Assembly (NCBI GenBank): GCA_964030475.1
Contig: CAXIPT010000003.1
Span: 6,516,511 to 6,580,510 of the forward strand
Direction of reading: 5' to 3'
Length of the DNA stretch: 64,000 bases
Source: Tethya wilhelma
Taxonomy: Eukaryota; Porifera; Demospongiae; Tethyida; Tethyidae
Shown: positions 15,001 to 22,290 of the stretch, one piece after another
Position numbering within the stretch: position 1 is the stretch's first letter
Layout: every line of letters begins with the position of its first letter
The notes under the pieces: model-generated
Databases searched by the model: none
Told to the model about the DNA's origin: nothing
The model's input: only the letters and a program-made list of their open reading frames with translations
Position numbers and translations under genes: made by a program

Positions 15001-18000
15001 CATCACTGCCAATAGCACAAGAGTTAGAAGTTACTGTGTCAGCATTCACATTTAATTGCTGCTCTAAACTGAAACATGACGTTGATACTAATATCAACAA
15101 AATCACACAGCTGATGTATTCTATTATGATAATCATTGCTTCAATAACCAGTTAATACTACTTTACAAACTCTTGTGTAAAAAGATATTTCCAGCCAGCT
15201 TTGTGTACGTACCACTTTTGTCTGCAGCTTTTAAATAATAACAAGATTTATGTTATATAATTATTCTGAAAACTCTTGGGAAATACTGTGTACCTGTAAT
15301 AGTTGCTGTATATATAGAAAATATTTTTGGTTAATATTTATAAACTAAAATGATAATAATATCATGCACCTGCATGTAGATGATGTGTGTTTTTCACTTG
15401 TCGTTTACCTTTAAAAATTCCCCAAATTTACGTTTAATTGTAAACTGTGATTGGATATTAATTTTGTATCAACAAGCAAGTGATACCTATTCTGCTAATG
15501 CATGTTGAAATCAAGGATTGTATGCGTAGTGAATAGTGCTCAGAGATGGTCTCTTCAACACAAAAAGGAGCGCTGCTGAGTATGTGGCATGCACTCAGAG
15601 TTGGTCAATTCACTTCAGATGTTCGTATACCATCCCTCTTCCAATACATAGGAGGTCATCAGCAAAATGAACACTAGTAGATGCCTGTGTCATGCAGCTG
15701 TTCTTACTAATGAACTAATGGTGATGGGTAGCTGCTTCACTAGTAAGCCAGGACCACTACATGATGTAATGGCTGATACAAGCCACTTGAAATCAGGTTC
15801 TCTTGTATTCTCATACCAACAAACCAAATATGGGAGCAGTGATTCACCATGCATGCCGCGATAGTCTTAACACCAAACGTATTGGGTTGATCAATGCCAT
15901 TATATATACTATTTACTTTGCTGTTAGTTTGTCATAATTCTTGTTGCTAAATGTAAAACTGTTTTTAGTCTTCCTATTTCAATTGACTTATATAATATAA
16001 CTCTGTTACATGTATAGTTAACTATAAAGTTCACTAACATATTCTGCACTGATATACAATTCTATTAGCATGTGCACTATCATAAGAAATAGAGCACTCT
16101 TGTTAACACAAAAGTACCAGGTCTTGCTGTGATTCCCTATCATTCAACTGGGGGTAACAATGGCTCATATTCTGAGGAGTACTCCAATCGATGAGGAACA
16201 ACAGGCTGTTGGCCTAGAATTCTGTTCTTAGCAACTTGTACAAGAACTTGAGTGCAGTTAAAAGAAACCACAATTAGTGCCAACTTAAACACAATGAGAC
16301 AAAGAAAGAGAAGTAGTGGAAAAGTTGCAATCACAAAGATGGGTATGAATGAACTAATGGAACTCAAAATTGTTTGTTTTACAAAAAAATAACTCCAGGT
16401 AGAAATAAGGAATGTTATGATACCAAAATAAACAGTTTCAAACAAATTATAGAAGGCCTTCTTGTAGGGCTTTAAATATGCACAAACAACAGTTATTGCT
16501 CCACTTAATACCAGCAGTATTGTAAATGTTTGAGTGTGGAAGAGACCAACATAATCATAAATCAGCAAAAACACTATTCGATTTATGAAGTAAACACCAG
16601 CATACCAACGACAGTCAGGTGTTCCATCAAGACCATCCTTGTAATGGATATGAAAGACCCTAGCCAACTCAGAGAACAAGCTCACATTGATTCTACATGT
16701 TTCAAGACACCCTTGAAAGAGTTTGTTTTGATAGAATAAGATGTACACTAAGGGAAGAAGATTAAATAGCAAGAGAAACACGATGGCAAGTGTGGCATAT
16801 GGTATGTGAGGTTTACTTAGAAATAACATCGATGGCTCATAGTAAACCACTTTTGTCTTATCCCCACAGCCATTGTAGAGGGAGATAGGTCTCAGTAAAG
16901 CATTTGAAATGTAGAACAACTTACAATAAGAAAGAACCATGAATGTTGCCAGCACATTGACAACAGATCCTTTGATGTCCAATCCTCTTCTAAACCTCAC
17001 AAAACATGGATGAAATGGTCTCCACAAAGTGACCAGTACCTTACACCCTCTGTCATGCCATTCAATGCAATAGTAAACAACAACAGTCACTACAAGAGGG
17101 TACAGTGCAACCAAATAGTCGAGTGCTACAACTTGAAGCATTTTCATTTCGGAACTAATGCAGAATGAAGGAATCACATCACGAAAGAAATCAAGATTCC
17201 AAAAACCATATATTGACAGGACAACCATCATGAAAGGATTTAACTTCTGAACACTAAATATTATGCCGGTTAAAATGTACTTCATGCTTACAAGTATCTG
17301 ACAAAACATTATAGCCGTGCTCATGATGGGTGTATTTGCATCAATGCGACAAATTATTACAATAATACAAAAGAGGGTGGTTGGACCAAGTGCTGCTGTA
17401 ATGTAGACTAGCCATCCATATCCACTGTTAAAGCATTCTACACATTCTCTCTTGAACAGAACTGATGGTCCCAAGCCTGGCTTACACTGACTGCACAACA
17501 GACCAGTCCTGTTGAAATCATCACACATCCCACTGTTAAGCTGATCCGCAGTGACATTGGGTAGGAGGGTAACCTCTAGCTGACGAGCAGCACTGCAGTT
17601 GTTGTCTCCCCAGTTGTTGTAAGGACACAGTCCACCATAGACAGTGTAGCTTGCATTATCATAGGTCACAGAGGTCAAACAGATACCACGAAAAAAATTT
17701 GTGACATGTGTTCTGTTGTCACATTGTATTAAACTCTGAACTGTGTTTCCACACTGACATGATGAGTTACTACCTTTACCTGGTTTAGACCAAACTGGAC
17801 ATTGACTCAGTGGTTTATCACTGGCAATGGCACAAGAGTTAGATTTCACTGTGTCAGCATTCAGATTTAATTGTTGCTCTTTACTAATACTTAACATTGA
17901 TACTAGCACGAGTAAAGTTACACAAACTGTGTGATCTCCTAATAGTGTCAAAACTCTTGACCTATACATGTTTTCAGCTGACAAAATTATTACTGCAACA

Positions 18001-21000
18001 CTATATATCTAAAGCCAGCTTTGCTATTTGAAGATAATAGCAAGTTATATTTAGACTAATGTTTATATTATAGATTGAAAGGAAAAACTCTTGGCGAGAG
18101 TTTTCGAAATACCTATATGTTATTGTACGGAGGAGGTAATATTTTCATTTACATAAACGTCCAGATATTACATTGATTGTTGTTTACCTAGTTACCATGT
18201 CACTGTCTAAGGTATGTTTATGGATATTGTTGACTTTGTTCAATGATTGGATGCCTGAGTCAGATAGCCTGCATGACATGTAACTACGTGACCAATATGT
18301 TGTTCTCATGTCATCAGTGCTAAATTATTGCTTTATCATGAACTGATATCTTGCTAACATCACAGTGTCACCTTTATAATACAAGTCAACAGCTAATAAA
18401 GTTAACTGACTCAATTAATAGTGCTCTTTTGCATGTTCCACTTAGTGAAGCCAATAATTATGTGAATTAAATAGCCATTTGCAAGTAGCCATTTGCAATA
18501 GCCATTCCTTGATTATAACAAGCTTAAGAGTATAAATAATAAGCTATAGCTGGACTGGTTTTTATATGCTGTGATTCCCTACCTATATGCCACCATCTCG
18601 TTTAACTCTCTAACTGTGTGTCGTGTTATATTATCTGAGTTAGGATCCTAATTGCCCCTTGGGGTATACATGATACCTCAATGAGAGTGCTTAGTATGTC
18701 AATAGGGCACTGTACTGTGATAATATTATGTGTACCTTCCATGGACAGTAAAATTAAGAGATTGAATGTGTGTCATTAGCTGACCACACCCCTCTTAACT
18801 GCACCATTGACACCAGATTTTCCAGATTAACATGGATATGATTAATTACATGTGTACCATCATTAATTATATACATACAATAGCCAATTTTGTTATTATG
18901 TGGTATATTCTGTCCATTTTCATCTCGCTGGTTGTCCAGTGACTCCAGTTTAATCACGATATCTTATTAAAACCTGCTGTTATATAATGCACACTGGCTA
19001 ATATTTTAACCATTCACTTTTATTAACTATACACGCAACTTATGCAACTTGGCAATAACTTATCTACGATCTTATATTAATTCACTTGTATATTTATAAT
19101 TGCTAACTAATGTTGACTATTGTACATAGAGTTCAACAATTTCAATTGGTGTTGATCCATCAGTATTTGGATTGCACAGCCTCATTTCAATATCATCGGT
19201 AGTAGCTTGAGAAAGATGTTTGTAGAACCACGGAGGCTTGACTGAACTGCTGGGGAAGTTGCAACAGCTGTTGGTTGGACCACATCCTTCTCCATCCCAT
19301 AGGGGGTCACTGGTATCAATTAATCTAAGATTGCTTGTGAAGAGCGAGCTTGACCTGTAGTTTGAACTAAGTGCTGTATCACAGAAATAGTCATTTCCTA
19401 TGAATGTAGGAGTACTGGATGGTGTCATGCCTGTGTTTATACAAGGACACTTAAAGCCGCTATCTTGTGAGGTCTCATCAGAAGAACCAACAAAACTCCA
19501 AATATGCGAGCGGTGATTCACTCTGCCATGGGTTAGACTGACTCCAAACATATAGGGCTGATTAATGTTGTTGTTTGAACTGAGATAGTTGTATGCAATA
19601 GGTACTTTGCGTTGATAACCAATAATTCTCCCACAGACATCATCATACTGGAGACCATGAACACTGTAGTCTTTCCCAACACATTGACCACTAGCTGTTA
19701 GATCACAGAGTCGTTTGGGTGAGTTTACATAGTTGAAGCCACTTGGGCAGCTGTGGCTGGTGTTCCTCATGTCTAAATCAGCCACCTTCATCCACCCTCC
19801 AGTAATACCACCACAAGACAGGCTCATGTTGCAGTAGACTCTCACTGGGGTGCTATCCTCAGTGGATTGGACCCAATAGTAACCAGACTTTGCATCAGAC
19901 CCAAGTTCTTTACATGACTGAATTGCAGTGTCCTTAGTAAGACCATATGATGGTGGGGGAAGAAGGTGATAGTCAAGTTGAAGTTGTATTGGTTCCAGAG
20001 CCTTCTTTAGTGCAGCAGAGAATGTAGATTCCAGTTCAGTGGATGTCTCATCGTTTTTTTTTTTAGAAATCAAACTGTTCAATTTTTCTTCAAGTCCAGC
20101 AATGGCCTCCTGTATTGTAGCATTGACAATGTCCTTGATCTTGTGACATTCACATGTCTCAAGGTGAGTTGTAGCTCCCTCCCTTGGCAGGGAGAGAACC
20201 AACAAGGAGAGGATGGCTGTCAGCTTCATTGTCAAATTAATGGCATGAATAATGATGTAGACTGAAGTTGTCTGACTTTGGTGTGTGTTTATATACCTAG
20301 CTCTCTCTTTAGTCTATTAATAGTTACACTGGTGTTCTGTTTATATGTTTCAACTGCTAGCCTTTGTTTAGTGGACAATGTACTCATTAATTGGTGCAAG
20401 CTAAGCCCATGGCAAGAATTGATTTGCTTGCAAATTTGATTGTGTAAAGTGTGAAGGGCAAGCAATTTTGATTGTGATTTTTTTGCTTGTTGATGCTCTT
20501 TAATTCTGCTGTCACAGCACTAAACTCTGGCCTTATTCCCAAAGGCCAGCTGGTCTGGGAATGAAACAATGACAAACACTCCAGTTGCAAACCCATTTTA
20601 ATACTGCTACATGCTATATTGGGAATGTCACAACTCCTCTTACTGCATGTGTTTGTGTTTTTATTGTAGAATGTGGAGTATGTCCAGCTGTCAGTGAGCC
20701 ACTCTATGAACCACCTCACCAGTCTGCTGAAGGCAGTGGGCTCCTCCTCATCCTGTGGCTGTGAGACTACCAACCAGGAGCTGGCATCAGTGATGTTGGA
20801 CCACATTGCTCCTCATGCTCTGGTGGAAATGAAGAAATGGCCAGAAGAGGAAGCACTCAAGCACAATTTGGAATGGTGTGTGTATTTTGTGTGCATATGC
20901 AGATTTTGCAAGGGGTGGCAACTCCTGTATTCACTGTACTTGCATCTAGGATCATGATCAAGTGAAAAAATGGCATTTTGCCCCTTGATCAGTGCTAAAT

Positions 21001-21939
21001 TTTCAGCTTGACTGTTGACTGTAGCTATGGAATTTCATGTGTTGAACAAAATGATATCATTTTGGATGACCTTTGCCAATTTTGACCATTGAAATTCTAT
21101 TTTGACCAAAATCAAACTTTGACCATTGACTGTCATCTTGACCATGATCGCAGATGTAAGTACAGTGCTTATGGGAGTCGCCACCCCTTATTTTGGGGAT
21201 GGAAAAATTCTGAAATCATGCATTGAAGAGTTTGCTTTAACTTTGATGTGTTTGTTCCAAACTATAATTTGTACAAACATAAAGAACCTCCTGGTTGGTT
21301 AATGTAAGACTTCCTGAAAGCATGTGATGTGTGTGAGATTGTGAGAGGGCAGTCTTCATGTTTACTCTTCTAAAATTGTTTCTTCTCCTCGCTCCAGGGA
21401 CCTTGCTGTGAAGAGGAGGTTTGATGACAACCCTGTCTNTTTTTTTTTTTTTTTTTTTTTTTTTTTTTGGAAAATAGCACGGCAGAGGGCCTGGGTGCCA
21501 ATCTCACATGAGTGATGTAAAGGGTAGACATTGGTAGACAAGTAAAAATTGCGCCCATGCAAAAAAGCATGATGACGAACACTGAACTGGTTTGTGTTTG
21601 TCTTACTGATCTCGATTGAGGGTTCACTCTGTAAATACTCCCATACAAGTAGAATCTGATATGTTCTCCCCCCTCCCCTTGCAGGCCCGGTGGTTGGTGG
21701 AGCCCCTGTCATTAGTTGGTGAGCTGTTCCCCCTCATCTCTCCCCTGGAGGTCTCCCTCCTCCTCTCGGCCGTCAACACACACCTCTCACAGACCACACC
21801 CTTCAAACCAGGCTCCTCTGGTAACCATGACAACAAGGAGCATCTCTCCATTATCAGGAGTGTCCTAAGGAAGAACATGAGTCACTTTGGAGGCCTCTAT
21901 GCTAGGTACATGAGGCACACACCTGATGCCACCAGCTGA
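20..21939 (+). CDS. Split gene, unidentified helical protein, 3' part (seven exons seen)
   Basis: Seven plus-strand exons with consensus acceptors and donors are seen: 20-79, 502-755, 8858-9058, 9179-9354, 20670-20875, 21398-about 21438 (runs into an n and poly-T) and 21685-21939, which ends in TGA. Junction phases 2, 1, 1, 0 and 2 all match, so one reading frame continues across introns of up to 11 kb. The product is Leu-rich and alpha-helical, resembling a HEAT-like solenoid, without a signal peptide or membrane segment. Short stretches such as LLSLLDLLCCVFKEG and DLAVKRRFDDNPV look conserved, but I do not recognise the family. The first exon opens with a splice acceptor, so the gene starts outside the window. 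Its introns host five minus-strand loci. A decayed second copy of exons 1-4 lies at 28173-29045. The exon at 21398 is disturbed by an n at 21439, probably a contig join. Confidence 0.72.
960..6914 (-). CDS. Giant intronless membrane protein: Pmp-like beta-helix ectodomain plus multi-pass membrane core
   Basis: A single 1984-codon frame without introns. Order: signal peptide (residues 1-27, hydrophobic, ending near FAQADT); a short Cys-containing head (PCPTQEQGVPCHTLSQYA); then over 1200 residues of repeats in which FxxN-type segments alternate with GGAIY, GGALF or GGGIY boxes, about 26 boxes in all. FxxN plus GGA[ILV] is the signature of chlamydial polymorphic membrane protein repeats, which fold as a right-handed beta-helix. 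Many N-glycosylation sites are present. A Cys-rich module follows (GKLCGSCKDNLSVMLGSSRC), then about 390 residues with eight or nine hydrophobic helices, and a roughly 90-residue Ser/Thr-rich cytoplasmic tail. The Cys-rich module and membrane core align by eye with the 598/614-residue genes at 10680, 16140 and 29427, so this is one family with different ectodomains. It is probably a cell-surface receptor or adhesion protein; ligand and signalling partner are unknown. It lies antisense in the intron 756-8857. Confidence 0.85.
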   Translation of the reverse strand: MGVNLSSVLLFFKTIMALLILVSFAQADTHYVIPESNEPCPTQEQGVPCHTLSQYATMNDTSYSVASNITVILLPGNHSLDTDLHVQNKLSFSIVSSISQQLQSDVTVVIMCIQSARLKFDSINQLLISRIVFVGCVNNFISSTYKLTVQDCNFQGQERNGTGLELNNVLYAYVIRSSFSFNTGKDVTDSILPDHIRAGGALIIAFSRNVTILECSFYNNTVISKASESFGGAIFIYSTLCMKMHDSTFEFNSIIDDSGEDMHSYGGAVSVLSPYKAIRLNTINCTFNKNAVQGYSSFGGAVGILTSGSYYQTQPIHFYNSTFSGNIALGKVAFGGAIYVESYIQPFSETDINFYVCNTSFDGNCVNGQNHASGGALYIHVQDSGITQAIIEEVSALFTNEAEQTLVEYYQFDSYLTQIFNNIISNPNAFISFEFEIDESLNEFVNESLTLKPAPLQQKTIDLLIEESTFIYNTVEAINFSSGGAISAQLQMLTANYFLPVYMYMNISKSAFIDNRVSGIYAFGGAFYSFAVTLNLSSIKIENSVFEENSAYGQKNGFGGAICIYTFTLLHKNNIDPFSIHSELLNFSLSEVTVTNSNFSHNLATGKMSMGGAAYIFSQPDTSARFSGNQSIEDVDYGSADYIIVEAEDSIKYCNIRDCMFSNNTALGEKLGNGGALYLIQKPVALYGSSFKTNTVIGELSQGGAIFSKNHVLFIDNVLFISNAAVAKGMNSYGGALFAFFSNITVLNSLLTNNSVIGSIHDGRGGAIYGNFSSNILVKYSTFLYNSASGHGVGAGGAIAIVSSTLGTLYSDYNSNTVTGNSGIGGAFYADQSRINYMCDTMFTNNSVSGLTKSWGGSIFIAFTSVRSRNCNFINNFAMAVKEAHGGALYAVFSNYSSLYSLFHKNTATAKHGSARGGALFVAFTTISFDKFKILENIANFSVIFSQQSTLYLRNANISNNTGSLFSLASQVYFFGNAIMANNILRNNLSQIEEGGAVTAFMSEIHFIGKIQVIHNSARKGGGVLLMESILYTYESVVFAFNSASLSGGGIYAYQSIMNFIGNTSINENTANEKGGGIYAISSTISINSLEAFNTDSNEMVHMTALTAQVLSGLPVSENEELTAIIIRNQITEPVMNISNTITFRANSAKNGGGLYMETNSKLYVSKFREECSVTVDKQCNTANWLRLQFVDNFANNYGGALFIADHTNSGTCEAMPLSPYSASTECSFQDFAIYENPIQIDSRNLVNAFFTNNSAGIAGGVIYGGLFDRCKVTFFAEYFKENTDVTPASLKALTYLSEVTNLQPHHFNLIKFVSSDPVRICFCQNKYPNCSYQPPIKNLNTGQTFNVSLVALDQVDNILSNTSVHASVSIQGALDKGQAIQQTNIDGSCSELSYNVLTPQEFELLLFHADGPCAGKGISGAYISINIIPCPIGFTNTSLRCDCDPYLFPRYISNCSIDTKSVQRLGHAWIAYVNNSEHQAYIHHKYCPFDYCHSPIDTIFVNLNVPKGSDSQCAFNRSGKLCGSCKDNLSVMLGSSRCMKCSNNWLVLTIVFALAGVVLVAFLLVCNLTVAVGTLNGLILYANVIAANRAILFPFSKPTFLTVFIAWINLDIGIETCFYNGMDEYAKVLLQFVFPFYILFLVVFVISVANHSQTFTRLLLHKNPVATLATLMLLSYTKFIRIIIAGLSSTVLQYSDGYYENVWLNDGNISYLKGKHLALFLVAISILVIGIMYTFLLFFWHWIMMSRQKLSTKVSFEIPSCISTSQFYIGLGLFMDEYLAPYNTRHRYWGGLLLVIRIVLYLISSLNTFANPSINLLSIICTMVCLLILLSNVPGRVYKKWPIGTLESTYIFNITIFAAVSLYIREVGGNQESLAYTSLSIAFITFLAIVGHHTYEYILKGSKLFKLVSKKVHYILHKMRNRDKQSTIAAPGTDTDPSPTTAVSCTVVEEPIAYDTLSRSSGTSSVDLAYYSNTNVEIEMDEL
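6915..7656. other. AT-rich 5' flank of the giant gene, no gene seen
   Basis: No convincing coding frame. It should hold the promoter and 5' UTR of the minus-strand gene that starts at 6914; I see no clear TATA or initiator element that could be singled out from the AT-rich background. Confidence 0.5.
7657..7767. repeat. Long imperfect hairpin (MITE-like)
   Basis: Left arm TTATTACA...CTGTCTGGAGTA and right arm TACTCCAGACAGGCTGTAATAA are inverted copies. Closer to the centre, GTGTGGTTACT pairs with AGTAACCACAC around a short loop near 7715-7730. The near-complete dyad fits a small non-autonomous DNA transposon, but no target-site duplication was identified. Confidence 0.6.
7917..8405. repeat. 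Tandem repeat, about 2.6 copies of a 160-170 bp unit
   Basis: Successive units each contain TATTGCAAAATTGTATACTG, TTAGTGCCCCTCCAAAT, CTGGCTGGCACCTGCATGGC and TTAGAATTACTACAGTAG. Unit starts are near 7978, 8149 and 8310. Units two and three are nearly identical, so the last expansion is recent. Confidence 0.8.
8638..8845. mobile_element. TA-flanked MITE with about 22-bp terminal inverted repeats
   Basis: The left end reads TACCGTATACCGCTTAATTT and the right end is its inverted copy (AAATTAAGCGGTATACGGTA). The interior has repeated CGCGAAAATT-like words and no coding capacity. The flanking TA fits Tc1/mariner-type insertion. It ends 12 bases before the acceptor of the exon that begins at 8858. 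Related elements are at 10213-10417, 59816-60167 and 62184-62444. Confidence 0.75.
9355..10212. other. Intron sequence, no gene seen
   Basis: Start of the large intron 9355-20669 of the plus-strand gene. No coding frame is convincing. Sequence from about 10063 onward (TGTATGACAGATAATA) is shared with 29042 onward in the duplicated copy. Confidence 0.5.
10213..10417. mobile_element. Degenerate MITE related to the element at 8638
   Basis: The left end TATAGCGTAAATCCAGAAAT and right end AAATTTTCCGCATTTACGGTA (its last 20 bases compared) are imperfect inverted copies, and the interior has the same TTTTCG/CGAAAAT-rich composition as the element at 8638. Copy 2 of the duplication (29180-29200) lacks it, so it inserted after duplication or was lost there. 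Confidence 0.5.
10680..12476 (-). CDS. Intronless 598-residue Cys-rich multi-pass membrane protein
   Basis: One uninterrupted frame. Residues 1-24 form a signal peptide. Residues 25-165 are a Cys-rich ectodomain with several N-glycosylation sites and the module RTGLLCSQCKPGLGP...RECVKCFDSGYGWL. From there to about residue 560 come eight or nine hydrophobic helices with the conserved loop LVTLWRPFHPCFVRFRRGLD, then a short cytoplasmic tail ending YSSEYEPLLLPV. The same Cys module and membrane core occur in the giant gene at 960-6914. Membrane receptor or transporter roles are both possible; I do not know the function. It is nearly identical to 29427-31223 and close to 16140-17984. It lies antisense within an intron of the plus-strand gene. 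Confidence 0.85.
   Translation of the reverse strand: MVLPLREYNILFILVSMSCFSIEQQVNVNADKVTSNSCAIATDEMMGQCPLWFKPGRSSNTSCQCGNRVQGKVQCDRSTYETKLYRGFCLTYDNSSHTIYGGLCPYNNWRDNSSGSLQLQVTLPPNITAYQLHTMCDDFNRTGLLCSQCKPGLGPAVLFRRECVKCFDSGYGWLVYITAALGPTTLFCIIVIICRINANSPIMSMAIMLCQLCVNLKYTSTGVLFSVQKLNPFTTAVLSIYGFWNLDFFRDMIPSFCISSKMNMLQVVALDYLIALYPLVVTVVIYYCIELHDRGCKVLVTLWRPFHPCFVRFRRGLDIKGSVVNVLATFMVLSYCKLFYISNGLLRPISLYNGCGDKTLVVYYEPSMLFLSKPHIPYAILAIVFLLLFNLLPLVYILFYQNKLFQRCLETCRINVSLFSELARVFHIHFKDGLDGTPDCRWYAGVYFMYRILFLVIFYYVGIVYTRMFTILLVVSGAITVICAYLKPYKKAFYNLSDTVCFSIITFCISYCSYFFLNQTISSSIGSLILLYAIATLPLLLFLCLIVFKLALIVASFNCTQALVQVAKNRVLGQQPVVPHRLEYSSEYEPLLLPVRTV
12477..13314. other. Intergenic spacer with possible upstream element
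   Basis: No coding frame seen. On the plus strand at about 12700-12725 the string AAACACTTGGGGGAAAT resembles AAAACTCTTGGGAAATAC upstream of the pseudogene (15268) and AAAACTCTTGGCGAGAG upstream of the 614-residue gene (18087). This may be a shared promoter element of the family (inference). Confidence 0.4.
13315..15136 (-). pseudogene. Decayed copy of the 598/614-residue membrane-protein gene
   Basis: Full-length homology to 10680-12476, but the frame is broken in at least five places when compared base by base with the intact copies. There is a nonsense change in the Cys-rich domain (CQC then TGA, about 14927), a 2-base insertion near 14824, a 2-base deletion near 14286, a 4-base insertion near 14225, and a 4-base deletion near 13353 that changes the C-terminal end. 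The surviving pieces cover the signal peptide, the Cys-rich domain and all membrane helices. With this many lesions sequencing error is unlikely. A splice-rescued gene is also unlikely, because the paralogs have no introns. Confidence 0.88.
15137..16139. other. Intergenic spacer, no gene seen
   Basis: AT-rich. Holds the former promoter of the pseudogene (AAAACTCTTGGGAAATAC at about 15268) and the 3' flank of the 614-residue gene. Short frames such as 15667-15864 have no recognisable domain and no splice signals that would make them exons. Confidence 0.5.
16140..17984 (-). CDS. Intronless 614-residue Cys-rich multi-pass membrane protein
   Basis: Intact paralog of 10680-12476. It has a signal anchor or peptide within residues 1-38 (hydrophobic VCVTLLVLVSMLSI), so the N-terminus is longer than in the 598-residue copies. 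The Cys-rich ectodomain contains CNTDx-like and FNRTGLLCSQCKPGLGPSV modules, followed by eight or nine membrane helices and the loop TLWRPFHPCFVRFRRGLDIK. The tail YSSEYEPLLPPVE is shortened. It differs throughout from the two 598-residue copies, so it is an older duplicate. It sits antisense in the 9355-20669 intron of the plus-strand gene. The upstream dyad around AAAACTCTTGGCGAGAGTTT (about 18087-18107) could be regulatory. Confidence 0.85.
   Translation of the reverse strand: MSAENMYRSRVLTLLGDHTVCVTLLVLVSMLSISKEQQLNLNADTVKSNSCAIASDKPLSQCPVWSKPGKGSNSSCQCGNTVQSLIQCDNRTHVTNFFRGICLTSVTYDNASYTVYGGLCPYNNWGDNNCSAARQLEVTLLPNVTADQLNSGMCDDFNRTGLLCSQCKPGLGPSVLFKRECVECFNSGYGWLVYITAALGPTTLFCIIVIICRIDANTPIMSTAIMFCQILVSMKYILTGIIFSVQKLNPFMMVVLSIYGFWNLDFFRDVIPSFCISSEMKMLQVVALDYLVALYPLVVTVVVYYCIEWHDRGCKVLVTLWRPFHPCFVRFRRGLDIKGSVVNVLATFMVLSYCKLFYISNALLRPISLYNGCGDKTKVVYYEPSMLFLSKPHIPYATLAIVFLLLFNLLPLVYILFYQNKLFQGCLETCRINVSLFSELARVFHIHYKDGLDGTPDCRWYAGVYFINRIVFLLIYDYVGLFHTQTFTILLVLSGAITVVCAYLKPYKKAFYNLFETVYFGIITFLISTWSYFFVKQTILSSISSFIPIFVIATFPLLLFLCLIVFKLALIVVSFNCTQVLVQVAKNRILGQQPVVPHRLEYSSEYEPLLPPVE
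17985..19116. other. Intergenic spacer, no gene seen
   Basis: Contains the 5' flank of the 614-residue gene (palindromic AAAACTCTTGGCGAGAGTTT near 18087) and the 3' flank of the fibrinogen-like gene. No credible coding frame or RNA gene was recognised. Confidence 0.5.
19117..20235 (-). CDS. Secreted fibrinogen-like domain protein, 372 residues, intronless
   Basis: Residues 1-21 are a signal peptide (LTAILSLLVLSLPREGATT). Residues 25-90 are charged and helical, probably a coiled-coil oligomerisation stalk. From about residue 100 the SCKELGSDAKSGYYWVQ... and VRVYCNM...GGWMKVADL segments match the start of a fibrinogen-C-type fold. The remainder (GVSLTHG, HIWSFVG, CPC, GNDYFCD, DPLWDGEGCG, CCNF, PPWFYKHLSQATTDDIEMR, IEIVELYV) follows a Cys-rich pattern common in large secreted cnidarian, sponge and amphioxus families. 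It probably acts outside the cell as a lectin-like or matrix protein; the ligand is unknown. It starts 435 bases from the exon at 20670 on the other strand, inside that gene's intron. A truncated paralog is at 23835-24212. Confidence 0.82.
   Translation of the reverse strand: MTMKLTAILSLLVLSLPREGATTHLETCECHKIKDIVNATIQEAIAGLEEKLNSLISKKKNDETSTELESTFSAALKKALEPIQLQLDYHLLPPPSYGLTKDTAIQSCKELGSDAKSGYYWVQSTEDSTPVRVYCNMSLSCGGITGGWMKVADLDMRNTSHSCPSGFNYVNSPKRLCDLTASGQCVGKDYSVHGLQYDDVCGRIIGYQRKVPIAYNYLSSNNNINQPYMFGVSLTHGRVNHRSHIWSFVGSSDETSQDSGFKCPCINTGMTPSSTPTFIGNDYFCDTALSSNYRSSSLFTSNLRLIDTSDPLWDGEGCGPTNSCCNFPSSSVKPPWFYKHLSQATTDDIEMRLCNPNTDGSTPIEIVELYVQ
20236..20669. other. Intron tail between the fibrinogen-like gene and exon 5
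   Basis: Divergent flank: 5' region of the minus-strand fibrinogen-like gene and the acceptor of the plus-strand exon starting 20670. No other gene seen. Confidence 0.5.
20876..21397. other. Intron of the plus-strand gene
   Basis: Follows a GTGTGT donor. Contains several TTTTGACCA/TTGACCAT words in loose direct repeat (about 21010-21150). No coding exon recognised. Confidence 0.45.
21439..21468. other. Single n followed by a poly-T tract, suspected assembly join
   Basis: One n and about 29 T interrupt the exon that begins at 21398; the donor of that exon is not seen. The n probably marks a join of unknown length, so the missing exon end may be an artefact. Confidence 0.65.
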
Positions 21940-22290
21940 TGGTGGATTTAAAGACCTTAGAAACATGTATTGGTAGGCATCATGATCAATTGTTATTAGG
22001 CAATAATTGTTTTGATTTATCACGAGTCAGAATCATGAGTATTGTGTGTGGCATGGTCTGGCCATGAAATTGTGGTTTTGCTTTTCCAAATCAATGCCCT
22101 TGATCTTGACCTATGAGCTATGTACATTCATGAATATTTGTCTGTGAATTATCATGCACATAGATCACATAAGACCATCATTTAAAACTCTAATGCAGTT
22201 TGTGCAGTACTTTAATTACATGCTGAAGTACACTTTAGAAGGGAAATAGGTTTTAATTAACCAATGACAAAAATTCAACAGTACATTATT
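21940..22290. other. 3' flank of the plus-strand gene, no gene seen
   Basis: Follows the TGA at 21937-21939 and runs to the Helitron-like element. No further exon recognised. Confidence 0.5.

Noticed and set aside
15667..15864. Short plus-strand frame between the pseudogene and the 614-residue gene
   Set aside because: No homolog among neighbours, no start context or splice sites, typical chance length.
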